A stretch of 64,000 bases of DNA from Borrelia sp. A-FGy1 (GCF_014084025.1 NZ_CP043682.1:339582-403581), one strand, 5' to 3'; counted from the stretch's first letter, positions 47,471-57,047 are shown. Numbers and translations are program-made. The notes: generated by a model not told the origin, from the letters alone.

Positions 47471-47949
47471 ATAAAATACCAAGCTTTACAGTTGATCACA
47501 CAAAACTAAATCCTGGCATATATGTCTCAAGAAAAGATGTTTTTTCAAATATAACATTTACTACTGTGGACATTAGAATGAAAGCACCCAATAGGGAGCC
47601 TGTAATAAACAATGCAGAAATGCACACTATTGAACACATAGGTGCAATGTTAATAAGGAACCATAAAGAATGGAAAGATAAAACACTATATTTTGGCCCA
47701 ATGGGATGCAGAACTGGATTTTACCTAATCCTTTTAGGAGATTATGAAAGTAAAGATCTTATTAGCTTAATATCTTGGCTTTTCATTGAGATAACAAATT
47801 TTCAAGGACACCTTACAGAAGTAGGTGCAACTGAAAATGAATGCGGGAATTATCAAGATCACAATATTGACATGGCAAAATATGAATCTAAGCAATATTT
47901 AAAAATACTAACAAATATCAATAAAGAAAATTTAATATATCCATCATAA
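47467..47949 (+). CDS. luxS: S-ribosylhomocysteine lyase LuxS (AI-2 synthase)
   Basis: 160 residues. The metal-binding HxxEH is [14 protein letters not shown], the catalytic cysteine is in [14 protein letters not shown], and the third ligand is in [14 protein letters not shown]. It splits S-ribosylhomocysteine from Mtn into homocysteine and DPD, the AI-2 precursor. It is the last gene of the operon. No gene for returning homocysteine to methionine is in the window. Confidence 0.98.
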   Translation: MNKIPSFTVDHTKLNPGIYVSRKDVFSNITFTTVDIRMKAPNREPVINNAEMHTIEHIGAMLIRNHKEWKDKTLYFGPMGCRTGFYLILLGDYESKDLISLISWLFIEITNFQGHLTEVGATENECGNYQDHNIDMAKYESKQYLKILTNINKENLIYPS

Positions 47950-48093
47950 TGTTTACCGCAGACCATAAAAATAAAAAGTATATTATAAGAATTAACAAAC
48001 GACACATTATACTAATAAATAAAATCTAAAGGTACTCTATGCGTTGGTTCAAAAAGAAAAGATCTATTATAAAAGATCGGGAAATTATATATT

Positions 48094-48597
48094 CTAAGAA
48101 ATAAAACCAAAATTAATTCTTGTACCTATATCAAATCCTATAATCACAGGGTTCTCACTTACTATATAGTCTAAAAATGTAAGTTAACTCTGAAAATCCA
48201 TGCATACTATCTTAAAACCGAAAAATATTCAAACTAAATATCGCTATATCAGGAACAAATAAATAATTAAGATAAACTCTAATTGATACTGAAAGATCAT
48301 GAAGCTCAAAATTACCAGAAGATCTTATTTGCTCTTTTATGTCATGAACTCATATCAACATAAACACGAATTCACTAACATAAGATGCATATTTAGATTT
48401 TTATCAAAATAAAAATCTAAATAAAAAGAAACTTTTCCACCAAAAGCTATATTCTTTGAAATAACAAGACCGGAATCAAAAACCAAAAAAAGAAAAAATT
48501 ATCAACACACACCCTAACATCACAATAAATATTAGTACCTCTGAAGGGAAAAGCACAAAGTTTAAACATAATCAGCATAAAAGCAACTAATGCATAA
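48094..48597 (-). pseudogene. Decayed gene, probably a small exported beta-barrel protein
   Basis: The 684-base gap between luxS and the HIT gene holds coding-like fragments in several minus-strand frames. From upstream to downstream these are a hydrophobic signal-like front after an ATG at 48597, then DSGLVISKNIAFGGKVSFYL followed by DFYFDKNLNMHLM (about 48478-48375), then SGNFELHDLSVSIRVYLNYL (about 48320-48215), and a finish GFDIGTRINFGFIS ending at a stop at 48094. The alternating polar/hydrophobic pattern is that of small spirochaetal outer-membrane barrels. Stops and shifts break it at least four times. Family not identified. Confidence 0.55.
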
Positions 48598-48633
48598 AAA
48601 AATTTAATTATATCTCAATGCCTTCTTTTAAAA

Positions 48634-49053
48634 TTAAAAATTTCGCATTATTTTTTCAGACAAATCCAAAAAATCATCTTCTAAGAGATTAAAATTAGAA
48701 CCTCTGCTAAAACCAAAATTATCGCCCTCAAATCTTGGAATTACATGAAAATGAGTATGAAAAATAATTTGTCCAGCTTCACGCCCAATTGAAGTATAAA
48801 TATTCACTCCATCACAAATACATGAGCTCAACTTTTTTAAAGAAAGAGCTATTTTTTTACACACTCTCAATATTTGACCATTAAGATCATCACTCATAAC
48901 TAAAGCATCATTGCTATGTTGCTTAGGCATAACAAGAGTATGGCCAATATTTAAAGGATTAATATCAAGAAAAGCAAGCACCAAATCATCCTCATAAACC
49001 TTATAACAAGGCATTTCACCTCTTACTATTTTACAAAAAATGCAATCCCTCAA
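48634..49053 (-). CDS. HIT-family nucleotide hydrolase
   Basis: 139 residues. The histidine triad is HTHFHVIPRF near residue 100, and the front FCKIVRGEMPCYKVYEDDLVLAFLDINPLNIGHTLVMPKQH is the Hint-type pattern. Such proteins hydrolyse AMP-lysine-type or dinucleotide substrates. The start is TTG with GGAGG ahead. The gap to mgtE is 39 bases, and they are probably co-transcribed. Confidence 0.95.
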   Translation of the reverse strand: MRDCIFCKIVRGEMPCYKVYEDDLVLAFLDINPLNIGHTLVMPKQHSNDALVMSDDLNGQILRVCKKIALSLKKLSSCICDGVNIYTSIGREAGQIIFHTHFHVIPRFEGDNFGFSRGSNFNLLEDDFLDLSEKIMRNF

Positions 49054-49092
49054 AACTCCTCCAATCTAAAATATTAAAAATATAACTAAATC

Positions 49093-50454
49093 TTAAAAAT
49101 AATTATAGAGTACTAACCTAGCTATATTAAAATAAGCAATTAAGGTAATAACATCAGCAATAGTAGTAATTAAAGGGCCCGCCATTAAAGCTGGATCAAT
49201 TCTCAAAATCTTAGCAAAAATAGGCAAAAGACCTCCCAATACTTTTGCCACCATTAAACCTATCATCAAACATGAAGATACAACAAAAGCTATTCTAAAC
49301 CTTTCACAATTTTCAGGAATCACAAAAAATACAACTCTCAAAAAGTTAATGCTAGCAAGAATTAAACCAACTAAAATACTAACACATACTTCTTTAAATA
49401 AAACACGAAAAAAATCTTTTACTTTAAGAGTTCCAAGAGCAAGTTCACGAATAATTAATGCAGAAGCTTGCGAGCCTGCATTTCCTGATGTGTCCATCAA
49501 GAGTGGTATAAAGCTAGTTAAGATAACTAAAGATAAAATCAAATTCTGATAACTTGTAATTATAGTGGCTGTTAAAGTGGAAGATATCATAAGAATCAAG
49601 AGCCAAATTATTCTATTTTTTGTCATGTCAAAAATAGAAGTATCAAGATAAGATTTACCTAAAGGAGTAACTGCAGCCATTATATGAAAATCTTCAGTAT
49701 TTAAACACTGAATAACATCAAGAATATCATCAATAACGATGATTCCTATCATCCTTCCTTCATTGTCAACAACAGGAACACTTAAAATATCATGATTCTG
49801 GAAAAGAAGAGCAACCTCTTCCTTCTCATCACTAACTTTTACAATATAAAATCCACTAGTTCTCATTATTGAAGAAATAACAACATCATCTTTAGATAGC
49901 ATCAAATCTTCAATTTTAACAACACCCTTCAATCTCTTCTCTTCATCTGTAATATAGTAAGTGTATACATCTTCTTTAGTCTTTGCCACTTTTCTAATAT
50001 AGTCAAGGGCCTCCCTAACAGAAAAATAATCTTTAAGTTCAATATATTCTATTGTTACAATTGAACCAACAGAATCGTTACTGTAAGATAAAAATTTATT
50101 AATAATTTCTCTATTTTCCTCAGTAGAACTTGCTAAAAATCTTTGTACAACATTTGCAGGGACTTCCTCTAAAAGATCAATAACATCGTCAAGGTTTAAT
50201 TCATCTATCATTTCACTTATTTCTTTGTTTGTAAAAGAATTAGCTAATTTATTTTTTGTAAATTGATCAAAATTAGAAAAAGCCTCAACCGCAACCTTCT
50301 TGGGGAGAAACCTATAAAGCAAAATTAAATCAGAACCATTGAGTCTTTTCATAGTTTCGCTAATATCAAAAGCATCATACTTTAAAAGTTCTTCCTTTAT
50401 TTCAGAATATCTTTTCTCTTTAAGTAAGGTTTTTAAAAATACAATATCTATCAT
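49093..50454 (-). CDS. mgtE: Magnesium transporter MgtE
   Basis: 453 residues, standard for MgtE. It has an N-terminal superhelical domain (residues 1-125, YRFLPKKVAVEAFSNF ... LLEEVPANVVQRFLAS), two CBS domains (residues 135-255, ending VPVVDNEGRMIGIIVIDDILDVI), and five C-terminal membrane helices including PLLMDTSGNAGSQASALIIRELALG, the ion-pore signature. It is Mg2+-gated by the cytoplasmic domains. The start region is unusual: the Shine-Dalgarno is a run of 9 G. Confidence 0.96.
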   Translation of the reverse strand: MIDIVFLKTLLKEKRYSEIKEELLKYDAFDISETMKRLNGSDLILLYRFLPKKVAVEAFSNFDQFTKNKLANSFTNKEISEMIDELNLDDVIDLLEEVPANVVQRFLASSTEENREIINKFLSYSNDSVGSIVTIEYIELKDYFSVREALDYIRKVAKTKEDVYTYYITDEEKRLKGVVKIEDLMLSKDDVVISSIMRTSGFYIVKVSDEKEEVALLFQNHDILSVPVVDNEGRMIGIIVIDDILDVIQCLNTEDFHIMAAVTPLGKSYLDTSIFDMTKNRIIWLLILMISSTLTATIITSYQNLILSLVILTSFIPLLMDTSGNAGSQASALIIRELALGTLKVKDFFRVLFKEVCVSILVGLILASINFLRVVFFVIPENCERFRIAFVVSSCLMIGLMVAKVLGGLLPIFAKILRIDPALMAGPLITTIADVITLIAYFNIARLVLYNYF

Positions 50455-50460
50455 ATTAAG

Positions 50461-50469
50461 CCCCCCCCC
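50461..50469. repeat. Nine-base C/G homopolymer at the mgtE ribosome-binding site
   Basis: Nine C on the plus strand, read as nine G on the mgtE coding strand, end 6 bases before the ATG at 50454. No other purine-rich ribosome site is nearby, so the tract itself must act as Shine-Dalgarno. Length variation would alter its strength and spacing. Confidence 0.85.
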
Positions 50470-50513
50470 AAGATTTTAACTCTCAATAAATAATAAAAAT
50501 AAACTTATTAAAA

Positions 50514-51938
50514 CTATAACTTATCTAAAAGCATAGAGCATCTACCTGAAGGTATAGGTAGTGTCTTTTCTTTTTTATTTAATATATTTATTGTAAAGTA
50601 GTAAAGTTTTTCAGATTCCATTTTTATCTCCCATCCTCTCTTTCCCTTATTGCAAATAATTGTGGTCTGATTTTTCCTAAGAGATAAACACTCTATTCCC
50701 ATAACTTCAAGAGCTGGAATATTCCAATAAACTGTTTTATCTGGCAAACTAATTGTAAGGCCAATAATATTTTCTATCATCAAACTAATACTAAAGAGAG
50801 CAAGATAACAAATAGTATCTTTTTTGGGAAGAATCTTATTCTCAACATCAAAATAAGCCGGGCCTTCTTTCATTGGTTTGTAAGCTTCCCAAACATGTCC
50901 CTTAATCTTACTATCAGGCAAGAGGGTGTCTAATACATAATACAAATGTCTTATTGTAAATTCTCTTGCAATATTTGCACGCCTACAATACTCAAGTCCC
51001 TTAATAATAAAAAAATTCATATAAGTATAAACAGAACCATAATAACCATTTCCATCTAAATTAAATTTAGAATCATCAACAGAAAGAGTAGGAAAAGGGT
51101 TTGGAGTTCCGAAGTGTTTATCGCTTTTTAAATAGAAAACCATTCTTTCTATTCTATCTTCACTTGGTATTTCAGAAAGCATAGGCAAAAATCCTACTAT
51201 TGTTTTACATCTAATAATGTTCTCATGAATGTCAAGGTCATAATAAAATCCATCACTTTCATCCCACATCAAAGAATTAATCTTAGCCTTAAGAGAAAAA
51301 AACCTTTTCTTATACTCAAGTGACAAATTTTTATCATTTAATATATCTGCCAATTTTGAAATACAATATGCACTATGCACCTGCAATGAATTAAAATCAA
51401 TTGGATAATAGGCATCTTCTCTGGGAGAATTCTTATAAAAAATTTTATTTACATCAATTGAATAAAGTCCATTACCTTTTAAAAATTTTTTCTCTATCCA
51501 TCTATAATATTTGTCAAGAATTGGCAAAACATCAGAAATCCGCCTCTTATTGCCTGTTTTATGATATAAATTATACTCAGCCCAAGCAAAAATCGGCAAT
51601 CCAATCCCATCATCATTGCCTTCAACATAAATAGCCTTATTATTATTGTCATAACGAGACCTAATTGCACCGGATTCTTCTTGAAGTTGGTAAAATTTAT
51701 CAATAGTAGATGTAGGAGAATATTCTCCGTTACTGTAAACAAGAAAAAAACTTGAAAGACAAGCCTGAACTTGATCTATAAATTCAAGATTTTCAGAATA
51801 ATAATTTTTCCCTTTTTTGCCCTTCTCTAAAGTTTGAGGAAAAACAATTTTATCCTGTATCCAGGACAGACTCTTATTATAAATATCAATAAAATCTTGA
51901 TCATAATAGTATATTTTTGGAAATATTCTCTTATTCAA
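50514..51938 (-). CDS. treA: Trehalase-like glycoside hydrolase (GH37/GH63 alpha-toroid)
   Basis: 474 residues with no signal peptide, so cytoplasmic. The (alpha/alpha)6-barrel pattern shows as AWAEYNLYHKTGNKRRI, DDGIGLPIFAWAEY, PREDAYYPIDFNSLQVHSAY, MWDESDGFYYDLD, NGYYGSVYTYMNFFIIKGL and HVWEAYKPMKEGPAYFD, whose acidic residues fit the catalytic positions of trehalase/GH63 enzymes. It would split trehalose from the tick host into glucose. The start is TTG with AGAGG ahead. It sits downstream of the bmp terminator, so it needs its own promoter; several TATAAT-like boxes lie in 51940-52080, but none is convincing. Confidence 0.82.
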   Translation of the reverse strand: MNKRIFPKIYYYDQDFIDIYNKSLSWIQDKIVFPQTLEKGKKGKNYYSENLEFIDQVQACLSSFFLVYSNGEYSPTSTIDKFYQLQEESGAIRSRYDNNNKAIYVEGNDDGIGLPIFAWAEYNLYHKTGNKRRISDVLPILDKYYRWIEKKFLKGNGLYSIDVNKIFYKNSPREDAYYPIDFNSLQVHSAYCISKLADILNDKNLSLEYKKRFFSLKAKINSLMWDESDGFYYDLDIHENIIRCKTIVGFLPMLSEIPSEDRIERMVFYLKSDKHFGTPNPFPTLSVDDSKFNLDGNGYYGSVYTYMNFFIIKGLEYCRRANIAREFTIRHLYYVLDTLLPDSKIKGHVWEAYKPMKEGPAYFDVENKILPKKDTICYLALFSISLMIENIIGLTISLPDKTVYWNIPALEVMGIECLSLRKNQTTIICNKGKRGWEIKMESEKLYYFTINILNKKEKTLPIPSGRCSMLLDKL

Positions 51939-52112
51939 TACTCAAACCTCTGAAAACAAATATAAATAAACTTCTACTTATTATATCATTATTATATTAA
52001 TAAAATAGGAGTTAAACCTAAAATTTTTAGCGCATATCTATTCTTTATATAAATACAAATCTTTCAACAAAATAAAATAAAATTTAACAGCCTGATAACA
52101 CAAAAAATAAAA

Positions 52113-52133
52113 GCTTAGGAATAATTCCTAAGC
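52113..52133 (-). terminator. Intrinsic terminator after bmpA
   Basis: A perfect 10-bp stem GCTTAGGAAT / ATTCCTAAGC with a single-base loop centre. Read on the minus strand it is followed by TTTTATTTTTTG. It lies about 50 bases after the bmpA stop and closes the bmp transcript. Confidence 0.9.
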
Positions 52134-52181
52134 CTTAGCTAATATTAAAACAAAATTATATAAGAAACAACTATTCATCTA

Positions 52182-53192
52182 CTAAAGAAATTCAATAAGA
52201 AAATCTTTATATTCCTTTTCATTACTTGGAACAATAATTTCCCCATTAATTATTTTATCAGAAATATCATCTAACTCTTGTTCTAATTTAAAAGGAATCA
52301 TTTTAGGGTTTTTAACAAAACTCACAAACCCTTCTTTAAGGCCATAACTTAACACTCTACCCCCCTCAAAAGTATTTGTCTTCAAATAATGAGCAGTCAA
52401 AATATGCACAACCTGTCCAATATCTTTAATTGAAGATGTAATAATATTATCAGGGGCGAGAAACGACTGGTCTTGATCAACTCCAATAATATAATATCCT
52501 TCTCCCATTTCTTTTGCTACCTCAATTGCTCCCAACCCGCCTAAACCTGCAGCATGATAAATAACATCAATCCCATCACTATACATCTTACTTGCCATTG
52601 AGCGTCCAGTTTTAGTATCAGAAAAACTTCCAATATATCCACTTCGTATATTAATATCTTTATTTGCATATTTAGCACCAGCTTCATATCCATATCTAAA
52701 TGAATTAACTATTAATCCATCAATTCCACCTAAAAAGCCTATCTTTCTAGTCTTAGATGTTTTAGCTGCAATATATCCTACCAAAAAAGCCGCCTCTTCG
52801 GTTCTAAAAGTTATGGCTGCTAAATTCTTGGGCAACACTACATCATCCTCATAAGCAGGATCAATGATTGCATACCTTACCTCCGGATTTTCCAAAGCTA
52901 CACCAATAGAAACATTACTAAGTTTATATCCAATTAACCAAATAAAATTTGAACCATTATCCTTTAACGCTTCGATATCAGCTAAATAAGAATTTGAAGT
53001 AGACTCCTTAAGCACAACCTCCATATCAAAATCTTCTCCTAACTTCTTAGCACCTCTCCAAGCACTCTCATTAAAAGATTTATCATCAAAATGACCATCA
53101 ATTAACATAGAAATTTTAGAAAAAACTCCTACATTATTAGAATTAGAACATGACAAGAAAAAAGTGAATAAAATTAAAAACAACCCTCCCAT
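52182..53192 (-). CDS. bmpA: Basic membrane lipoprotein BmpA (P39-type nucleoside-binding protein)
   Basis: 336 residues. The signal peptide [10 protein letters not shown] ends in a lipobox, so the protein is an exported lipoprotein. It shows the Bmp/PnrA family motifs [72 protein letters not shown] and [16 protein letters not shown]. The central residues fit BmpA best, including [20 protein letters not shown] and [14 protein letters not shown]. The related BmpD binds purine nucleosides; BmpA is also a known antigen and adhesin. GGGGGAAT precedes the ATG. It lies 33 bases after bmpC. The adjacent bmpB of Lyme Borrelia is absent. Confidence 0.93.
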   Translation of the reverse strand: MGGLFLILFTFFLSCSNSNNVGVFSKISMLIDGHFDDKSFNESAWRGAKKLGEDFDMEVVLKESTSNSYLADIEALKDNGSNFIWLIGYKLSNVSIGVALENPEVRYAIIDPAYEDDVVLPKNLAAITFRTEEAAFLVGYIAAKTSKTRKIGFLGGIDGLIVNSFRYGYEAGAKYANKDINIRSGYIGSFSDTKTGRSMASKMYSDGIDVIYHAAGLGGLGAIEVAKEMGEGYYIIGVDQDQSFLAPDNIITSSIKDIGQVVHILTAHYLKTNTFEGGRVLSYGLKEGFVSFVKNPKMIPFKLEQELDDISDKIINGEIIVPSNEKEYKDFLIEFL

Positions 53193-53225
53193 TATATTCC
53201 CCCTAAAATAAAACTAATTAAAAGT

Positions 53226-54302
53226 TTATAATTTTGATTTAAATAAATCAAATTCATATTTAGTAGAAGGAACAATAACTTTCTTTTCAATTATATTATT
53301 TTGAAGCTTGACTAAATCATCAACCAATTTATCACCAATAATATTAGGATCCTTAACAATATCTATGACACCTTCCTTAATTCCTTGCTCAATGACATGC
53401 CCCCCTTCAAATCTTTTATTTTTAATAGCATATGATGAAAGATTATAAATTACCTTCCCTATGTCCTTAATTACAGAAGTAATAACATTTTGAGCAGCAA
53501 GATATGATTGATCTTGATTAATTCCTATTACATAACGCCCAGTGCCAAGTTCCTTTACAGCATCAAAAACACCAATAGAAGCAAACCCTGCTACAGGGAA
53601 AATAACGTCAACACCATCATCAACATACATATGCTTAGCAACAAGCTTACTAGCACTCTTGTCAAAAATATTGAAAAGCCTCTTTGCAATTACTATTGCC
53701 CTAGGATTCGCATAAAAAGCTCCTGCTTTAAATCCAACTAAAAAATTTTCAACATATTCAACCTTAGGCCCACTTAAAAACCCAATTTTATTACGCCTGC
53801 TCATCTTAGCAGCAACATAACCAGCTAAAAACGCTCCTTCTTGAGATCTAAACCTAACACCTAAAGAATTTTTAGGCACTCTAATTTCACTTGCACTGTA
53901 ATCAAAAGAATCTATAATTCCATAGAAAATACTAGGATTTTCATAAGAAAATCTTATTGAAAGATCTGAATAACGAGTCCCAATCATCCAAATAAAATTC
54001 GCGCCTTCTTTTTGTAGGTCATATATATCTTTCGTTAAAGCTTCATCCTCTGTCATATTTTCTTTGCCTTTAATAGGATAAGGCGTTAAAACTTTTTTTA
54101 TAAGCTTTATTCCAAACTCATCCCTTACTTTCATGGCACCATCAAAAGCACTTTGAAAATATCCCTTATCATTAAAATCTGTCTCAGCCACAATTCCCAT
54201 AATAACCTTTTTACCAGAAGACAAAGAAGAAGATGTCTCTGACTTAGTGCATGATATCAATAATAAGGAAGATAAAATAACAAAACATAAATTTTTACAC
54301 AA
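53226..54302 (-). CDS. bmpC: Basic membrane lipoprotein BmpC
   Basis: 358 residues. A lipobox ISC follows LCFVILSSLLL. BmpC-type features are FNDKGYFQSAFDGAMKVRDEFGIKLI, the PYPIKGKENMTEDEA insertion, GIIDSFDYSASEI, LSGPKVEYVENF, NQDQSYLAAQN and the ending YEFDLFKSKL. The start is TTG, preceded by GGAGAGG, as no ATG is in place. The gap upstream (54303-54550, about 250 AT-rich bases) probably holds its promoter, but I cannot point to one hexamer pair. A dead bmp copy lies further upstream. Confidence 0.93.
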   Translation of the reverse strand: MCKNLCFVILSSLLLISCTKSETSSSLSSGKKVIMGIVAETDFNDKGYFQSAFDGAMKVRDEFGIKLIKKVLTPYPIKGKENMTEDEALTKDIYDLQKEGANFIWMIGTRYSDLSIRFSYENPSIFYGIIDSFDYSASEIRVPKNSLGVRFRSQEGAFLAGYVAAKMSRRNKIGFLSGPKVEYVENFLVGFKAGAFYANPRAIVIAKRLFNIFDKSASKLVAKHMYVDDGVDVIFPVAGFASIGVFDAVKELGTGRYVIGINQDQSYLAAQNVITSVIKDIGKVIYNLSSYAIKNKRFEGGHVIEQGIKEGVIDIVKDPNIIGDKLVDDLVKLQNNIIEKKVIVPSTKYEFDLFKSKL

Positions 54303-54550
54303 TATTATCCTCTCCTAATAAAACAAATTCAAAACATTTTTAAATCTTAATGCAACAACATTTAATAAAATATGCTTATAATGAATAGTAGAAAGAAAAA
54401 TCCTCTCCTCAAACAAAAATTAATGTAAAATAATATAATAAATTATAAACTATAAATAATTAAAATTCACTATATTAATCAAAATTAATTGAAATTAAAA
54501 TAGTATCACTATTTATTCGATTTTATAAACTTTTAATTTTAACACTAATA

Positions 54551-55010
54551 TTAATATTTAATTCTAGAATACTCCTTAACGATATCAAATCCATCTTCTC
54601 TAGGAATTAATATTTCTAACATAAGTTTTTAAAATATTGGAGATTCTATTTATTTTGTGACTTCTAATTATTTAGATAAAAATAACCTTGATTGCTTAAG
54701 GCAGTGGGATTAATAAGAATAAGATATAATCTATCTTGGTCAACTCCAATAATATAATATCCTTCTCCCATTTCTTTTGCTACTTCAATTGCTCCAAGTC
54801 CTGATAGACCCATTATAGAAATATTACACTAATCCCATCTATACATTTTACTTGCCTTGAATGTCCCAATAAAAGATCAGAATCAGCCCTTGATTCATAT
54901 CCATACCTAAATACCTAAATGAACTAATTACTTCACCTTCAATTCCACCTAAAAGCCTATCTTTCCAGCCTTTGTTAAAGGTTCTTTTTATTGCATCTCC
55001 AAAAAAGCTA
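54551..55010 (-). pseudogene. Decayed bmp paralogue remnant (bmpD-like)
   Basis: Between bmpC and bmpD lies a shredded copy of a bmp gene. From 55010 downward it matches the bmpD region encoding [20 protein letters not shown], then jumps over missing pieces to the region for [20 protein letters not shown] (54741-54815, almost base-identical to bmpD 55408-55482). Last, it ends with EILIPREDGFDIVKEYSRIK before a TAA at 54551-54553, the counterpart of EINVPRNDMSYNAFISKF. The signal peptide and first third are gone, as is most of the region between the VDQDQ site and the C-terminal end. It is a dead tandem duplicate. Confidence 0.9.
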
Positions 55011-55098
55011 ACAAAAATGAAATAAAAATACGAAATGATTAATTAATAATATCTTTCACACAAATTAAGATATTGTAACTCAAATTATAGTATCTCTT

Positions 55099-56121
55099 TT
55101 AAGAAATAAATTTTGAAATAAAAGCATTATAAGACATATCATTTCTAGGAACATTAATCTCATTATTAACTATTTTGTTCTTAATCTTTAATAGACTCTC
55201 ATATCCCTCCTCTTCTAGATCTATGTTTATCAACTTATTAAAAATTAAATCAAGAGCTCCGTCTTTAAGTCCAAACTCTAACATATTCCCACCATTCCAT
55301 TCACCAATATCCAAATAAGACCTTGTCAAATCAAATATTACTACATCAACTCTTTTAACATATGAAAAGATTATATTATTAGGAGCAAGATATGATTGAT
55401 CTTGGTCAACTCCAATAATATAATATCCCTCTCCCATTTCTTTTGCTACTTCAATTGCTCCAAGTCCTGATAGACCCGCTGCTGTAAATATTATATCAGT
55501 CCCATCACTATACATTTTATTTGCCATTGAACGTCCTAATGAGAGATCAGTAAATGTTCCCACATATTGTACATTTACATTAACATTCTTATTCGTATAT
55601 TTAGCTCCTGCCTCATATCCATATCTAAATGAACTAATTATTTCACCTTCAATTCCACCTAAAAAGCCTATCTTTCCAGTCTTTGTCATTTTAGCTGCAA
55701 TATGCCCTACCAAAAAGGCTCCTTCTTCAGATCTAAAATTTACATTAACCAAATTTTTAGGTAATTCTACATCTTTAGAATAAGAGCCTTCAATGATTGC
55801 ATAATTAATATTAGCATTCTCTCTCGCTTTTTGTAAAAAAACATCTGTAAATTTAAACCCAAGTCCCCATATCAAACTAGAACCACTGTCCTCCAAGCCT
55901 GCAATATCCCCCAAATAATCAGAAGCCTTAGACTCTTTTTCAATAATATTCACACCAAACTCTTTTTCAAGTTGCCTCATTGCCTTAGAAGAACTCTCAT
56001 TAAAACCCTTATCATCAAAGGTACCATCAACTATAACAGAAACAGTATTGGGTAATTCAGTTTCATTTTTAGGATTTGAACATCCTAAACATAAAAAAGT
56101 CAAAATAAATATTTTCAACAT
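55099..56121 (-). CDS. bmpD: Basic membrane lipoprotein BmpD (purine nucleoside-binding)
   Basis: 340 residues. The lipobox LCLGC follows IFILTF. Family motifs: [76 protein letters not shown] and VDQDQSYLAPNN. The GLGFKFTD and NYAIIEG segments fit BmpD rather than BmpA or BmpC. B. burgdorferi BmpD binds purine nucleosides such as adenosine, which matters because Borrelia cannot make purines de novo. GGAGG precedes the ATG. It sits just downstream of the rpsG terminator. Confidence 0.93.
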   Translation of the reverse strand: MLKIFILTFLCLGCSNPKNETELPNTVSVIVDGTFDDKGFNESSSKAMRQLEKEFGVNIIEKESKASDYLGDIAGLEDSGSSLIWGLGFKFTDVFLQKARENANINYAIIEGSYSKDVELPKNLVNVNFRSEEGAFLVGHIAAKMTKTGKIGFLGGIEGEIISSFRYGYEAGAKYTNKNVNVNVQYVGTFTDLSLGRSMANKMYSDGTDIIFTAAGLSGLGAIEVAKEMGEGYYIIGVDQDQSYLAPNNIIFSYVKRVDVVIFDLTRSYLDIGEWNGGNMLEFGLKDGALDLIFNKLINIDLEEEGYESLLKIKNKIVNNEINVPRNDMSYNAFISKFIS

Positions 56122-56159
56122 AAATTAACCTCCACCTAATTCAAAATAAACACAAAAAA

Positions 56160-56185
56160 AAGACACCTCTTAAAAAAGGTGTCTT
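56160..56185 (-). terminator. Intrinsic terminator after rpsG
   Basis: Stem AAGACACCT / AGGTGTCTT (9 bp, perfect) with an 8-base loop, 1 base after the rpsG stop. On the minus strand it is followed by a run of T. It separates the S12/S7 transcript from bmpD, allowing at most partial read-through. Confidence 0.92.
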
Positions 56186-56186
56186 A

Positions 56187-56660
56187 TTACCATCTATAAT
56201 GTGTAAAAGCTCTATTCGCTTCTGCCATTCTATGAGTATCTTCCTTCTTTTTAAAAGCAATTCCTGTAGAATTGTAAGAATTTACAAGCTCATTAGCTAA
56301 CTTTTCTTGCATAGATCTTCCACTAGATTTTCTAGCAGCTGAAATTATCCACTTCATTGCCAAAGCTTCACGTCTCTCTTCTCTAACTTCAACAGGCACT
56401 TGATAAGTAGCACCACCAACTCTCCTGCTTCTAACTTCCACTAAAGGCTTAATATTATCTAATGCCTTATTAAAAACAGCAACCTTATCACTCTCATCAA
56501 GCTTTTCTGCAAGCATATCAATTGAGTTGTAAATAATAGCTTCACTTATTGATTTTTTACCATCATACATCATTCTGTTAACAAACTTAGCAATTACCCT
56601 AGACCTATACCTAGCATCTATTGAAATCTTTTTCTTTATTTTTCGACTCTTTCTTGACAT
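56187..56660 (-). CDS. rpsG: 30S ribosomal protein S7
   Basis: 157 residues. S7 signatures are [48 protein letters not shown] and [16 protein letters not shown]. It is the primary binder that nucleates the 3' domain of 16S rRNA. It lies 12 bases after rpsL. The usual next genes of the str operon (fusA, tuf) are not here; bmpD follows after a terminator. Confidence 0.98.
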   Translation of the reverse strand: MSRKSRKIKKKISIDARYRSRVIAKFVNRMMYDGKKSISEAIIYNSIDMLAEKLDESDKVAVFNKALDNIKPLVEVRSRRVGGATYQVPVEVREERREALAMKWIISAARKSSGRSMQEKLANELVNSYNSTGIAFKKKEDTHRMAEANRAFTHYRW

Positions 56661-56672
56661 AACTAATACCCT

Positions 56673-57047
56673 TTAAGCTTTAGGTCTCTTGGTTCCATAT
56701 TTAGAACGCCCTCTCTTACGATTATTAACACCCAAAGCATCTTTAGCACCTCTAATAATATGGTATCTAACACCTGGCAAATCTTTAACTCTCCCTCCTC
56801 TAATAAGAACAACTGAATGCTCCTGTAAATTATGTCCAATGCCCGGAATATAAGCAGTCACCTCAAACCCATTTGAAAGCCTTACACGAGCTACCTTTCT
56901 TAAAGCTGAATTAGGTTTTTTAGGTGTAACTGTCATAACACGAGTACAAATTCCTCTTCTCTGAGGACAATTCTGAAGCGCAGGAGATGCTGTCTTTTCT
57001 TTTTGGCTTTTTCTTGGCTTCCTTATTAATTGATTAATCGTAGGCAC
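56673..57047 (-). CDS. rpsL: 30S ribosomal protein S12
   Basis: 124 residues. It opens [17 protein letters not shown], with [20 protein letters not shown] (Lys43, the main streptomycin-resistance position, is wild type) and [10 protein letters not shown]. The start is GTG with GGGAG upstream. It lies 65 bases downstream of rpoC and precedes rpsG. Confidence 0.98.
   Translation of the reverse strand: MPTINQLIRKPRKSQKEKTASPALQNCPQRRGICTRVMTVTPKKPNSALRKVARVRLSNGFEVTAYIPGIGHNLQEHSVVLIRGGRVKDLPGVRYHIIRGAKDALGVNNRKRGRSKYGTKRPKA

Noticed and set aside
54303-54550. Search for a gene or small RNA upstream of bmpC
   Set aside because: Only AT-rich sequence with a second CCTCTCCT copy (near 54405) is seen; no frame, hairpin or tRNA-like fold supports a feature.
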